DNA of 22,200 nucleotides from Erythrobacter sp. Its GTDB lineage: Bacteria > Pseudomonadota > Alphaproteobacteria > Sphingomonadales > Sphingomonadaceae. Below, in pieces: positions 13,942-22,119 of this stretch. Every line of letters begins with the position of its first letter. Position 1 is the stretch's first letter. The position numbers and the translations under genes are program-made. The notes under the pieces are model-generated. The model made no database searches, was not told where the DNA came from, and saw nothing but the letters and a program-made list of their open reading frames with translations. Location: contig NZOF01000022.1 of the NCBI GenBank assembly GCA_002695185.1, positions 1-22,200 on the forward strand, written 5' to 3'.

Positions 13942-15938
13942 GCATCTTCCGAAACGATACGCTGGGCTCGTGGACCCGGGGCGGACAGGCCATTGTCCAC
14001 AATGTCCGGATGACCACCCAGGTCTTCTTTCAGACGACGCTGGCGGGACTGGTCATCTGGATCGGCGGGATGGTCTGGTATGTGCTGGAAAAGTCCAGCG
14101 ACTATGAGCGCTTCGTTGCTTTCAAGATTGCCGAGGCGACCTTGAAAAGTGATGTGCCGGGGGGCGCGCCACTCCTTTTTCGAACTCCTTCGGGCCGACA
14201 ATATTGGACCAGTTCGGATGCCCTGCTGGGTTCGCCTGTCGCATTGAAGACGATGCAGGCGATGGAGCATCACCTTGTCTATGGCGCGGCTCTGTCGGGT
14301 GCCTTCGCACTTCTGATGCTCGTCTGGGCCTGGTTCTACTTCACCCGGACGGGACGGGGCCTTGGCTCCAACCAGTTCCTGCGCGGCGCCCGGTTCGGAA
14401 CCGCGCGGCAACTCCGGCGCCTCCTTTGGCGGACGAAGAAGGGCAGCTTCTCGATAGGCGGTGTGCCCGTACCTGACGAATTCGAGCCGGAGCATATCCT
14501 GATCTGCGGAGCGCCAGGAACCGGCAAGACCAACATCATTCTCAAGATGCTGGCCGGAATGCGCAAGGCCGGCAAGCGCGCCATCGTCTATGACACGGCC
14601 GGCACCTTCGTGGAAAAATTCTATCGCCCAGGGCACGATATCCTGCTCAATCCCCTCGATGAACGGGCTGACCGATGGTCGCCCTGGGTCGATGTCCCGA
14701 GGGACTATCATTATGATCAGATCGCAGAGTCGACCATCCCGGACAAAGGGGGCGATCCCTTCTGGGCGAAGGCTGCACGCGGAACACTGGTCGCCGTCTT
14801 TCGCAAGCTCGCGCGCAGCGACCGGATGCTCGTTTCCATTCTTCTCGACACGATCCTCCGCAGTCCCCTCAAGGCCTTGGCGGCGTTCGCAGAAGGCACC
14901 GACGCAGCGGCGTTCATCTCTATGGAAGGCGATCGCACCTCGGCTGGCATCCGCGCCGAACTTGCCTCCGTCATGCGCAGCTTTTCCTACCTCGACGATA
15001 CTTCCGACGGCTTCTCAATCCGTGACTGGGTTGCGAATGAAGAGGATGACAGTTGGCTGTTCATTACCGTGAAGGCCGACCAATTGCCGTCGCTCCGGCC
15101 TCTGGTAACGGTCTGGCTCGATATTGCGATCAGCGCTATCATGAGCCTTCCGGCTGATCGCAAGCGTCGTCTTTATTGCGTGATCGATGAACTCCCAACC
15201 CTCCAGAAGCTGCCTTCCCTGAGCGACTTTCTCGCCCGCGCTCGCAAATATGGTGGATGCGGCATCTTGGGGTTTCAGTCCTATCCGCAGTTGGAGGCAA
15301 CCTATGGCATCCAGGATGCCGCGGCCATCACCGGCTATTGTTCCACCTGGGTCGCGCTGCGTGCCAATGACACCCCGACCGCCAAGCATGTCTCGGAAAA
15401 TCTGGGGCAGGTAGAGCAGGTCGAGGCCAATGAGGGCATGTCCTACGGCGTCAACGATATGCGTGACGGCGTCAATCTCTCGCGGATGCAGGTGACCCGG
15501 CCGCTGGTGATGCACACAGAGGTCACGAACCTCCCCAATCTTGCGGGTTATCTTCGTTTCGGGAGAAACCTCCCGGTCGTGCGCTTTGTCGACAGATATA
15601 ATGGTCTTCCGACAATCGAGCCGGCCTTTGCGGAGAAAACAACGCCGCCGTTTCGATTCGAAACAGGGGCGTCAATCGAGTCAAAGGAGGACAAGCCACG
15701 CCCCCGCTGTGGCACTGAAAAAAAGGAGAAGCCACACCCTCAACTGCCGCTTGATACGCCGCCGCCCGTTGAGAACCGGTCGGATGAAGAAGCATCACAA
15801 TCGCACCATCAAGACGGCGCAGAACCGAGCGCGGGGTTTCCCGACGGCCCGCCGCCGCTGCTCGGGCCATCGAGCGGTTTTCGCCTCCGCCAACATGGGC
15901 GAGCATCGGGTGATCGGGATGAAGCGAGGCCGGCATGA
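13938..15938 (+). CDS. traD: type IV coupling protein TraD (VirD4/TraD ATPase)
   Basis: A 666-residue inner-membrane ATPase that connects the relaxosome to the secretion channel and pumps DNA. Two transmembrane segments lie at about 29-50 and 113-135, with a short periplasmic loop between, as in TraD/TrwB. The cytosolic part has Walker A GAPGTGKTN (191-199), Walker B YCVIDELPTL (D417, E418) and the conserved GILGFQSYPQLEATYG just after it. The last 90 residues are Pro/Glu-rich and disordered, probably a docking tail. The length is within the TraD range. It starts by a four-base overlap with the ribbon-helix-helix gene, and its stop overlaps the traI start, so the three are translationally coupled. 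Confidence 0.95.
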   Translation: MSIFRNDTLGSWTRGGQAIVHNVRMTTQVFFQTTLAGLVIWIGGMVWYVLEKSSDYERFVAFKIAEATLKSDVPGGAPLLFRTPSGRQYWTSSDALLGSPVALKTMQAMEHHLVYGAALSGAFALLMLVWAWFYFTRTGRGLGSNQFLRGARFGTARQLRRLLWRTKKGSFSIGGVPVPDEFEPEHILICGAPGTGKTNIILKMLAGMRKAGKRAIVYDTAGTFVEKFYRPGHDILLNPLDERADRWSPWVDVPRDYHYDQIAESTIPDKGGDPFWAKAARGTLVAVFRKLARSDRMLVSILLDTILRSPLKALAAFAEGTDAAAFISMEGDRTSAGIRAELASVMRSFSYLDDTSDGFSIRDWVANEEDDSWLFITVKADQLPSLRPLVTVWLDIAISAIMSLPADRKRRLYCVIDELPTLQKLPSLSDFLARARKYGGCGILGFQSYPQLEATYGIQDAAAITGYCSTWVALRANDTPTAKHVSENLGQVEQVEANEGMSYGVNDMRDGVNLSRMQVTRPLVMHTEVTNLPNLAGYLRFGRNLPVVRFVDRYNGLPTIEPAFAEKTTPPFRFETGASIESKEDKPRPRCGTEKKEKPHPQLPLDTPPPVENRSDEEASQSHHQDGAEPSAGFPDGPPPLLGPSSGFRLRQHGRASGDRDEARPA

Positions 15939-18886
15939 TGCATCCTCGCCGCCTGTCCGGATCACCGGCAAACATCGCCCGTTATTACGCCATCGGCGAC
16001 TATTATACGAAAGGCGATGCTGAAATCTCCGCCTGGGGCGGCAGCCTTGCTCAGGGTCTTGGGCTTTCCGGCGAGGTTAACCCCAAGGCCATGGAGGCGC
16101 TGTTCGCCGGGCAGGTGGCAGGGCAGCAACTTGGACGTCACCGGCAGAACGGAATTCAGCATCACCCCGGTTGGGATTTTGCGATCAGCGCGCCCAAGTC
16201 GGTATCGATCATGGCACTTGCGGCAGGAGATGAGCGGATCATCGAAGCTCATGAGAAGGCCGTCGATGTCGCGCTCGCCTATCTTGAGGAGCATGCGCAC
16301 CTTCGTCGGCGCGAAGGAAAGCAGATCGTGCACGAAACGACCGGAAGGCTGCTCTGGGCGCGCTTCACCGAACATGCGAGTCGTGAGCTCGATCCGCATC
16401 TTCACACCCATATCGTCATCTTCAACATGACGAACCGGGCAGGGGACAAACACTATGTCAGCCTTGAAAGCCGCGCCATGTATGCTGAACAAATGGTAAG
16501 CGGCCAGATCTATCGCAACCAGCTGGCGCACGGCCTTCGCGAACTCGGATATCAGATCGATTTCGATCCGCGTCGGGGGCTTTTTGAAATTTCGGGTGTG
16601 CCGAGGCCTCTTATCAGCAAGATGTCCCAGCGTGCTCAGCAGATCGATGATCATGCCCGCGCGAATGGCCTGGTCGGTCAGGCCGAACGCCGCAAATCCT
16701 TCTACGCCACCCGCGGCCCGAAAGTGAAAGTCGGATTGGAAGTGCTTCACACTCAATGGCGTGAGAGGCTTCTTCCCCATGAGAAGCCGATTTTGGCTTT
16801 GCAGGAAAGGATGGAGGAACTGGGGGAGCGAAGGGTGGAGATCATGCCGGGCGATGCAGCGCGCGCAGCTTTGTTCGGGATAAGGCAGCCCGAGGGGAGA
16901 GAAGCAGTCAATGCGCTTGGCCGCCATTACGCCGCGGCGCTCGCCTCCCATGTGGGGGAAGTTCGTTTTTCCGACATCCGCCCCTTGATGGCGCACCATG
17001 AGGAGCGCCGGAAACTGCTCGCGACAGCTCATCAGACGGGCGATGACATATTGAACAGGAGTCGCACCAGCCGGCGATCAGCGAGGTTCGAACAATCCCT
17101 TTCCCAGCATATTGTCCTGGCGCTGGAAGACGCCACGCCGATAGCAACAGCAGATCGCCTGCTGGACTCGCTGGAAGCCGCGGACCTCTCCCCGGAGCAG
17201 GAGCGGGCCCTGGTTCACATGGCTCTGTCGCATGATCGGGTCACTGGTATTGCCGGCGTTGCGGGATCGGGGAAATCTACCCTCGTCGCTTGGTGTAGGG
17301 CAGCGGCCGGGCCTGAGAAGATGTTTGTTGCCCTGGCTCCGACATCATCCGCCGCCGCCGAACTGGGTGCCAAGGCCAAGATCGACTCGCGAACGGTCGC
17401 CAGCCTTCTTGCTGGCGGTGGGCACGGTCTGACCTCTGATCATGTGCTCGTCCTCGATGAGGCCGGCCAATTGGGAAATCGCCAGGCGCTGCGGGTCCTT
17501 GAACTCAGCCGGCTAACCGGGGCGCGGCTGATCCTCATGGGGGACAACAGACAGACTGGCGCTATCGAGCAGGGAAAGGCTTTCTGGCTCATGCAGCGGC
17601 TTGGGCTGGCGACCGCTGAGCTGACAGAGACCCGACGTCAGGAAACCGAAGCGATGAAGGCTTCTGTCACGGCGGCACGCGCAGGAGACTATGAAGCCTC
17701 GGTCGGCGCGCTCGACAAGGTCTTCAGCGGTGCGGTCAGCGAGGACCTCGCCAAGGGGCTGGTAGCAGAATGGACGCGCCTCAAGCCCCGCAGCCGTGCC
17801 TCCACCAACATACTTGTTCTCGACAACGCGACACGTCTCATCGTCAATAGCCAGGTTCGGGAAGCCCTGAAGCGAGAGGGGGCCATTGCCGCCGAAGACA
17901 GCAGGCTCTCGATCCTCACGCCTGGAGGGAACAGCGATCAGGAAAAGCGCATGGCACGTTTCTACTCCGGCGGTCAGATCGTGAAGTTCAGCCGGGACCA
18001 ACCAGCGTTGGGGCTTGTCCGCGATGGCGAGTATCGCGTTATCGGGATCGGCCGAGACGAGAAGGGTAGGCAGCATGTTCGTCTGATCGATGATCAGGGA
18101 CGCATCCATCGCTGGGATCCTCGGACCAGCAAGGCAGCGCAGGTGAATGTGTTCCTTGAAGAAAAGAGGGATCTTGCTGCTGGCGACCGCATTCAATGGC
18201 GGCTCGTCACCAAAGATCTCAAACTCAAGAATGCGGAAAGAGGCACGGTCGAAAAACTCGATGGGGCGCTCGCGACAATCAGGTGGGACCGCGATGGCCG
18301 GGTCCAGGAAATCGACCTGTCAAAGCACAGGACTTGGGATCACGGTTACGGAGAAACAGTCTATTCCGCTCAGTCGAAGACCTACGACAGGGTCTATGTC
18401 CTGGCGCCAATCAGCTCTCCTCTGGTGAACGGACAAAACTTTTACACGGCCATCACGCGCGCGCGTTTCGGGGTGAAGCTCTGGACCGAAGACAAGCAGA
18501 AGCTGATCGACAAGTTGATGGTGCGTTCGGGAGAAAAGACCTCCTCGCTCGAAGGCCTCGGGCGGCTGGAACAGGATCATAGCAAGGCACTATCGGCGCG
18601 GCACGAAGATAGGATTGTTCGCCTTCGCGACGAAGAGATCCGTCAGAGGCAGGCACGCAAAGACGGGCAACTCGAGCGGCAGCTTAATCGACGGGCGCGC
18701 GGCACCGGTGGGCTGTCGGAGCGATTTGCCGAGAAGGCACGGCTGGGTGTCGAACGCCTGGAGCGGCATCTTCGGTCGTGGTTCCCCGTGCGCGATCAAC
18801 GGTCTTTGTACAGCGAAGTGCAGCGGGGAGACGGGCAACGACATGATGAGCAAGTAAGGGAGGATCGTAATGCCGTTGATCGCTAG
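15935..18886 (+). CDS. traI: MobF-family conjugative relaxase-helicase TraI/TrwC
   Basis: A 983-residue bifunctional relaxase. The N-terminal TrwC domain has two pairs of candidate nicking tyrosines (Y17/Y18 and Y23/Y24) and the metal-binding triad HLHTH (H155, H157, H159), with the conserved HPGWDFAISAPKSVS in between. It should nick oriT and stay covalently bound to the 5' end. The C-terminal half is a RecD/TraI-type SF1B helicase: GVAGSGKST Walker A (441-449), DEAGQ Walker B (508-512), GDNRQTGAIEQG motif III and YTAITRAR (837-844) motif VI. The last 100 residues are highly charged and helical. The protein is close to TrwC in length and much shorter than F TraI. The first of two adjacent ATGs overlaps the traD stop. 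Confidence 0.95.
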   Translation: MMHPRRLSGSPANIARYYAIGDYYTKGDAEISAWGGSLAQGLGLSGEVNPKAMEALFAGQVAGQQLGRHRQNGIQHHPGWDFAISAPKSVSIMALAAGDERIIEAHEKAVDVALAYLEEHAHLRRREGKQIVHETTGRLLWARFTEHASRELDPHLHTHIVIFNMTNRAGDKHYVSLESRAMYAEQMVSGQIYRNQLAHGLRELGYQIDFDPRRGLFEISGVPRPLISKMSQRAQQIDDHARANGLVGQAERRKSFYATRGPKVKVGLEVLHTQWRERLLPHEKPILALQERMEELGERRVEIMPGDAARAALFGIRQPEGREAVNALGRHYAAALASHVGEVRFSDIRPLMAHHEERRKLLATAHQTGDDILNRSRTSRRSARFEQSLSQHIVLALEDATPIATADRLLDSLEAADLSPEQERALVHMALSHDRVTGIAGVAGSGKSTLVAWCRAAAGPEKMFVALAPTSSAAAELGAKAKIDSRTVASLLAGGGHGLTSDHVLVLDEAGQLGNRQALRVLELSRLTGARLILMGDNRQTGAIEQGKAFWLMQRLGLATAELTETRRQETEAMKASVTAARAGDYEASVGALDKVFSGAVSEDLAKGLVAEWTRLKPRSRASTNILVLDNATRLIVNSQVREALKREGAIAAEDSRLSILTPGGNSDQEKRMARFYSGGQIVKFSRDQPALGLVRDGEYRVIGIGRDEKGRQHVRLIDDQGRIHRWDPRTSKAAQVNVFLEEKRDLAAGDRIQWRLVTKDLKLKNAERGTVEKLDGALATIRWDRDGRVQEIDLSKHRTWDHGYGETVYSAQSKTYDRVYVLAPISSPLVNGQNFYTAITRARFGVKLWTEDKQKLIDKLMVRSGEKTSSLEGLGRLEQDHSKALSARHEDRIVRLRDEEIRQRQARKDGQLERQLNRRARGTGGLSERFAEKARLGVERLERHLRSWFPVRDQRSLYSEVQRGDGQRHDEQVREDRNAVDR

Positions 18887-19439
18887 CTCTCGCGTTGGCC
18901 TGATCGGAATCTGCCTTGCGATGGCATGGCCGGAGGCTTGTATTGCCTCGCCTTTGCAGGCCGCGACCATCAAGGAGGAAGAGGTCGCTCGATGCATCCG
19001 CAATGCGGCCCGCGGGCAAAGGTGGCTTGAGAAAACCCTCTGGGGCCTCCGTGACCAGGAAGGAGGCTGGATCGGCGCTGAAATCAGGAACAACGACGGA
19101 AGCCACGATCTCGGACCGTTCCAGATCAACAGCTGGTGGATACCTAAGCTGGCCGTCGTGCTGGCGCGGTCACCTTCTCAGATTCGTGTCTGGCTTCGTG
19201 ACGATCCCTGCTTCAACGCAGAGGCAGCACGATGGATATTCCTCTCTGCTCTCGGCTCTACGCGGGACTATTGGCGGGCGGTAGGGGGTTATCATAGCCC
19301 CAACGAGGGCCGCCAGCGACGTTATGCTGCAGGTGTGGCCAGCCGCCTCGCGAGGCGATTTGGTCCCGCGATCTTTCGCGAGCATGGAGATCGTTTATCA
19401 ATTCAGCAAGATGATCGATATCGTGGTTCAGCGCCATGA
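18870..19439 (+). CDS. lytic transglycosylase, VirB1/TrbN-like
   Basis: A 189-residue secreted muramidase-like protein. Residues 1-26 look like a signal peptide (GLIGICLAMAW core, then EACIAS). The lysozyme-like fold follows: RDQEGGWIGAEIRNNDGSHD with E64 as probable catalytic glutamate, then LGPFQINSWW (81-90), the family's G-x-x-Q-I-N motif, and YHSPNEGRQRRYAAGVASRL near the end. It would act in the periplasm, opening peptidoglycan for the transfer channel. GGGAGG lies upstream of the ATG at 18870, and the start overlaps the traI end by 17 bases, making it the last tra gene of the operon here. Confidence 0.87.
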   Translation: MPLIASSRVGLIGICLAMAWPEACIASPLQAATIKEEEVARCIRNAARGQRWLEKTLWGLRDQEGGWIGAEIRNNDGSHDLGPFQINSWWIPKLAVVLARSPSQIRVWLRDDPCFNAEAARWIFLSALGSTRDYWRAVGGYHSPNEGRQRRYAAGVASRLARRFGPAIFREHGDRLSIQQDDRYRGSAP

Positions 19440-19453
19440 GCCGTCAGCCGATC

Positions 19454-19482
19454 TTGTCTATATCGCGCAGTTCGCGTACAAA
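19454..19482 (+). promoter_or_regulatory. possible promoter of the toxin-antitoxin operon
   Basis: TTGTCT (19454-19459) and TACAAA (19477-19482) have 17 bases between them, each matching the sigma70 consensus at four of six positions. The -10 touches the left edge of the palindrome at 19482-19512, so a protein bound there would block transcription. Confidence 0.35.
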
Positions 19483-19512
19483 CAAAACGCCGGTTGCAAT
19501 CCGGCATTTTGT
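19482..19512. promoter_or_regulatory. palindrome upstream of antitoxin gene, operator or terminator
   Basis: ACAAAA-C-GCCGG pairs with CCGGC-A-TTTTGT around a TTGCAAT loop: 11 pairs with one C/A mismatch. It ends 10 bases before the antitoxin ATG. The stem followed by TTTTG also resembles a weak terminator that could end the tra transcript. It may serve both roles. Confidence 0.55.
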
Positions 19513-19522
19513 GAGTGCTGAT

Positions 19523-19951
19523 ATGAGCGTTGAACGTATTCAGGAATTGCTAGGAGGAGAGGGGCTGACCGGCCCTCTCCACAACGAGCGCGATATTGTC
19601 CGTCTCGTCCGGCGTGGCTTACCGACGCAAGCGGTTGATCATTTTCTTTCGACATCGGGCATCAGCTTCAATGCGCTTGAGCCCAAGGTACTCAGCCTTC
19701 GGACCTTCAAGCGCCGCAAGAAGCTCGAACAGCTGCTCGAACAGGACGAATCGGATCGGATGCTCCGTGTTGTCGGCATTGTCGCTGCCGCCGAGGAGAC
19801 GTTCGGCAGCGCGGAAAAGGCGCAGGAATGGCTCAATCGGTGCAGCCGTGCGCTCGACGGTGAAACGCCGATCGCCATGGCGGACACAGATCGTGGCGCC
19901 CGCGCTGTTGAAGCCCTTCTTGGGCGGATTGGACACGGCATAGCGGCGTGA
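19523..19951 (+). CDS. Xre/MbcA/ParS-type antitoxin (DUF2384)
   Basis: A 142-residue antitoxin partner of the downstream RES toxin. The N-terminal two thirds contain the helical Xre-like DNA-binding part (VRRGLPTQAVDHFLSTSGIS, then LSLRTFKRRKKLEQLLEQDE). The C-terminus has the DUF2384 toxin-binding signature: EETFGSAEKAQEWLNRCSRA, LDGETPIAMADTDRGARAVE and LLGRIGHG. Family members block the RES active site with the C-terminus and repress their own promoter. The frame is open to 19436, but the 19523 ATG follows the palindrome and begins the recognisable protein. Its Shine-Dalgarno is weak. The stop overlaps the toxin GTG by four bases, typical of coupled antitoxin-toxin translation. Confidence 0.92.
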   Translation: MSVERIQELLGGEGLTGPLHNERDIVRLVRRGLPTQAVDHFLSTSGISFNALEPKVLSLRTFKRRKKLEQLLEQDESDRMLRVVGIVAAAEETFGSAEKAQEWLNRCSRALDGETPIAMADTDRGARAVEALLGRIGHGIAA

Positions 19952-20385
19952 TCGTTTATCGACTGTGTAAGGCAGCCCATGTTGCGCTCGACGGCGAAGG
20001 CGCTCGTCTTTGGCGCGGTCGCTGGGATTCCGCCGGACGCGCAATGGTCTATGCCGCAGCAACCCCAAGCCTGGCGGTTCTCGAGGTTCTGGTCCATCTT
20101 GACCTACCCGCCGAATTGCTCCCGGACGATCTGCGACTTTTGACCATCGAGATCCCGGATGACGCACCTTCGGTTCGAGCCGATCCGGGTTCGATGGACG
20201 ATGCGGCATGCCTCCTGTTTGGAGACGCATTCCTCGACGCCGGTGATGCGCTTACGATGCTCGTCCGCAGCGTCGTTGTGCCGCAGGAATGGAATGCATT
20301 GATCAATGTCCGACATCGCGACATGGGGCGCGTCATTGTCCGGAATGACGAGTCCTTTCAGATAGATCCGAGGCTGTTAGCCTGA
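19948..20385 (+). CDS. RES-domain toxin, NAD+-depleting
   Basis: A 145-residue RES-family toxin, starting with GTG inside the antitoxin stop codon. The R-E-S core residues expected at the active site are visible: R20/R23 in GARLWRGRWDSAG, Y35 in VYAAATPS and E46 in LAVLEVLVHL, with a late serine in MLVRSVVVPQEWN. Known relatives (MbcT, ParT, Res) phosphorolyse NAD+ or transfer ADP-ribose in the cytoplasm, halting growth until the antitoxin rebinds. The usual late NP motif in xxNPxH reads NVRH here, a departure that might lower activity. The length and frame are otherwise intact. Confidence 0.92.
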   Translation: MIVYRLCKAAHVALDGEGARLWRGRWDSAGRAMVYAAATPSLAVLEVLVHLDLPAELLPDDLRLLTIEIPDDAPSVRADPGSMDDAACLLFGDAFLDAGDALTMLVRSVVVPQEWNALINVRHRDMGRVIVRNDESFQIDPRLLA

Positions 20386-20439
20386 ATGAGAGGAGCCGCC
20401 GCCGAGCGCTTCATCAGTGTCTCTGTTGCCCTGAGTTGA

Positions 20440-20766
20440 TGGCTGGAACTTGACGTGCGAGAGGTCTACATCGGCTTTATGGCGAAACAGGGCAAAATGG
20501 CATTGATGGGCACGGGCGAGGTCAGCTCTGATTTCTGCATCGGATTGCATCCTCCACCTGCCGCTGCTCAACGCGGAGCGCGTGCATGATGCGCTCTATT
20601 CCCTCCGTGCCGCCGAATAGGGGCTTGTTCGAGGACTGCGTGCGGGGGCTTCGATGTGTTCCGAGCCCAGCTTGGCGGTGAGGCGCCTTATGACCTACGA
20701 GAGAACGCGGAGAAGGTGCCGCTGGCCATGACCGAATGGCTCGACGTTGTAAGCCCAATTGCGTGA
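20440..20766 (+). pseudogene. frameshifted remnant of an unidentified gene
   Basis: Three protein-like stretches follow one another on the + strand in alternating frames. 20440-20540 reads LELDVREVYIGFMAKQGKMA and on to EVSSDFCIG. 20543-20620, shifted by one frame, reads DCILHLPLLNAERVHDALYS then LRAAE-stop. 20650-20766, back in the first frame, reads FDVFRAQLGGEAPYDLREN then LAMTEWLDVVSPIA-stop. Third positions are mostly G or C. This suggests one gene broken by two small indels and lacking its 5' end. A reverse-strand reading frame also exists over part of it, so the strand call is tentative. No family is recognised. Confidence 0.35.
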
Positions 20767-21035
20767 TGAAGGGCTGTCCGAAGAGAAACGGCTATTGATA
20801 TTTTTGTGTGAACATCGTTAGAACAGATAGGTCAAAGCCTACCGAATTCGCAACCTATCCGTAGCACACATGGATGGAGGAAGAGAAGGTGGGATTCTTT
20901 GATTTAAGCCATTGAATTTTTGGGAGAAAAAGTCCCTCGAATCGACACTCTCCTACAGGTGGGGTAGATTCTGGGGTGGAATGATCAAACGGGCAGAGAT
21001 TTCCTAATAATTCAGGTGCTTGGCACTGTATTTTA
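20767..21035. other. AT-rich gene-free stretch at probable element/chromosome boundary
   Basis: This 270-base stretch is visibly richer in A and T than everything around it, with runs such as TATTTTTGTG, GAATTTTTGG and CCTAATAATTC. It contains a 7-bp inverted repeat GATAGGT/ACCTATC (20826-20832, 20853-20859) and a GGGA/TCCC hairpin near 20920. I see no convincing gene or tRNA. GC-rich chromosomal-type coding sequence resumes abruptly near 21036. Confidence 0.45.
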
Positions 21036-21071
21036 GGAGCTGCCGGGGCGACGAAGCCCGAGGATCTGGCG

Positions 21072-22022
21072 GTGGTGCCCGGAACGCGATGGGTGATCGC
21101 GAGCGGCTTTGCGACCGGGGCCGGGCTGAAGATCGTCAATGGCCACGCGCGCCGGGCATATAAGTGGTTCACCGGAGAAACGGACCAGGTCGCGCCCGAT
21201 GCCCGCTATCCCGATTGCGCAGCGCCGCCCGATCCGGCGCTGTTCACCGCGCGCGGGATCAGCCTGCGGGTGACAGCGCCCGGACAGGCGCGGCTGCTGG
21301 TCGTCAATCATGGCGGGCGGGAGGCGATCGAGATATTCGCGGTCGATTTCCGCCGCCCCGATCTCGCGCCCTTGCTGCGTTGGCAGGGGTGCCTCGCCAT
21401 GCCGACAGGGCATGTCGCCAACAGCGTCGCATCCTATAGCGACGGGACGGTGATCGCGACGGTGCTGACACGGCCCGGCACCAGCATCACGGATTTCGTG
21501 ATGGGGCGCGATACCGGCGGGGGGTATGAACGCGGGCCGCGCGATCGAGAGTTTCGGTCGCTGCCCGGCACGCAATTGCCGGGCAATAACGGGCTGGAGA
21601 CGGCGCGCGATGACAGCGGCTTCTACGTCATCGCCTTCGGACCGCGGCAGGTGGTCGCCTATGCCCGCAGGGACACGCGCCAGCCGCTGTGGCGCCTGAC
21701 CGCGCCCGACTTCATGCCCGACAATATCCACTGGGATGGCGATCGTTTGCTGCTGGCCGGCATGGCGCGGGACGAGCCGGCCTGTGGCGGGACGCGCAAG
21801 ATCATCGATGGCGTCGCTGACGCCATGGCCTGCCATCGCGGTTGGACGGTCGCGCAACTCGACCCGGTGGCGCAGCGTTTCACGCTGGTCGCATCCGGCC
21901 CGCCAGACCCGCTTTTCAACGGGGTTTCGGCGGCGGTCATCCTGGACGGCGCCTTGTGGCTCGGCTCCTATCAGGCTGATCGGATCGCCATCCGGAGCCT
22001 CGCTCATGATGACATGAACTAG
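21072..22022 (+). CDS. SMP-30/gluconolactonase-like protein, 5' end probably lost
   Basis: A 316-residue beta-propeller-like protein resembling SMP-30/lactonase/arylesterase relatives. Landmarks include GTRWVIASGFATGAGLKIVN, ARGISLRVT, LLVVNHGGREAIEIFAVDF, ANSVASYSDGTVIATVL, LPGTQLPGNNGLETARDDSG and APDFMPDNIHWDGDRLLLAG. Relatives I know begin with a signal peptide followed by a cysteine-containing strand leading to PEDL-x-x-x-PGTRWV. Here the frame is open upstream to 20985 and reads CILGAAGATKPEDLAVV before the GTG at 21072, but no ATG or signal peptide exists, and the sequence before about 21036 is AT-rich. I infer that the 5' end was removed or replaced. The GTG start is therefore only formal, and the product may be inactive or unexported. 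Confidence 0.72.
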   Translation: MVPGTRWVIASGFATGAGLKIVNGHARRAYKWFTGETDQVAPDARYPDCAAPPDPALFTARGISLRVTAPGQARLLVVNHGGREAIEIFAVDFRRPDLAPLLRWQGCLAMPTGHVANSVASYSDGTVIATVLTRPGTSITDFVMGRDTGGGYERGPRDREFRSLPGTQLPGNNGLETARDDSGFYVIAFGPRQVVAYARRDTRQPLWRLTAPDFMPDNIHWDGDRLLLAGMARDEPACGGTRKIIDGVADAMACHRGWTVAQLDPVAQRFTLVASGPPDPLFNGVSAAVILDGALWLGSYQADRIAIRSLAHDDMN

Positions 22023-22039
22023 TTAGTACATTTTGCTTG

Positions 22040-22066
22040 CGTCGCTTTTCGGTGGGGGTTATAGAT
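22040..22066 (+). promoter_or_regulatory. possible promoter upstream of aroQ
   Basis: A TTGCGT-like -35 near 22039-22044 and TATAGA near 22062-22067 are spaced about 17 bases apart in the gap before aroQ. GATCT-GCA-AGATC just downstream is a short palindrome. This is weak evidence; the -35 matches at only three positions. Confidence 0.25.
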
Positions 22067-22119
22067 TGATCTGCAAGATCGGGACGCGCATCCCGGCGGC
22101 TTGGGGAGGTGGGCCGATC

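Noticed and set aside
20522..20758. Reverse-strand reading frames over the decayed region
   Set aside because: Parts look protein-like, but the forward fragments are longer and more coherent. Kept only as a caveat to the pseudogene call.
20900..20960. tRNA-like or attachment-site sequence around GTCCCTCGAATCGACAC
   Set aside because: It superficially resembles a T-arm, but no acceptor, D or anticodon arm could be built on either strand.
21033..22007. 324-codon reverse frame opposite the lactonase-like gene
   Set aside because: It is Arg/Gly/Ile-rich shadow translation, while the forward strand has beta-propeller landmarks such as NHGGRE and PGNNG.
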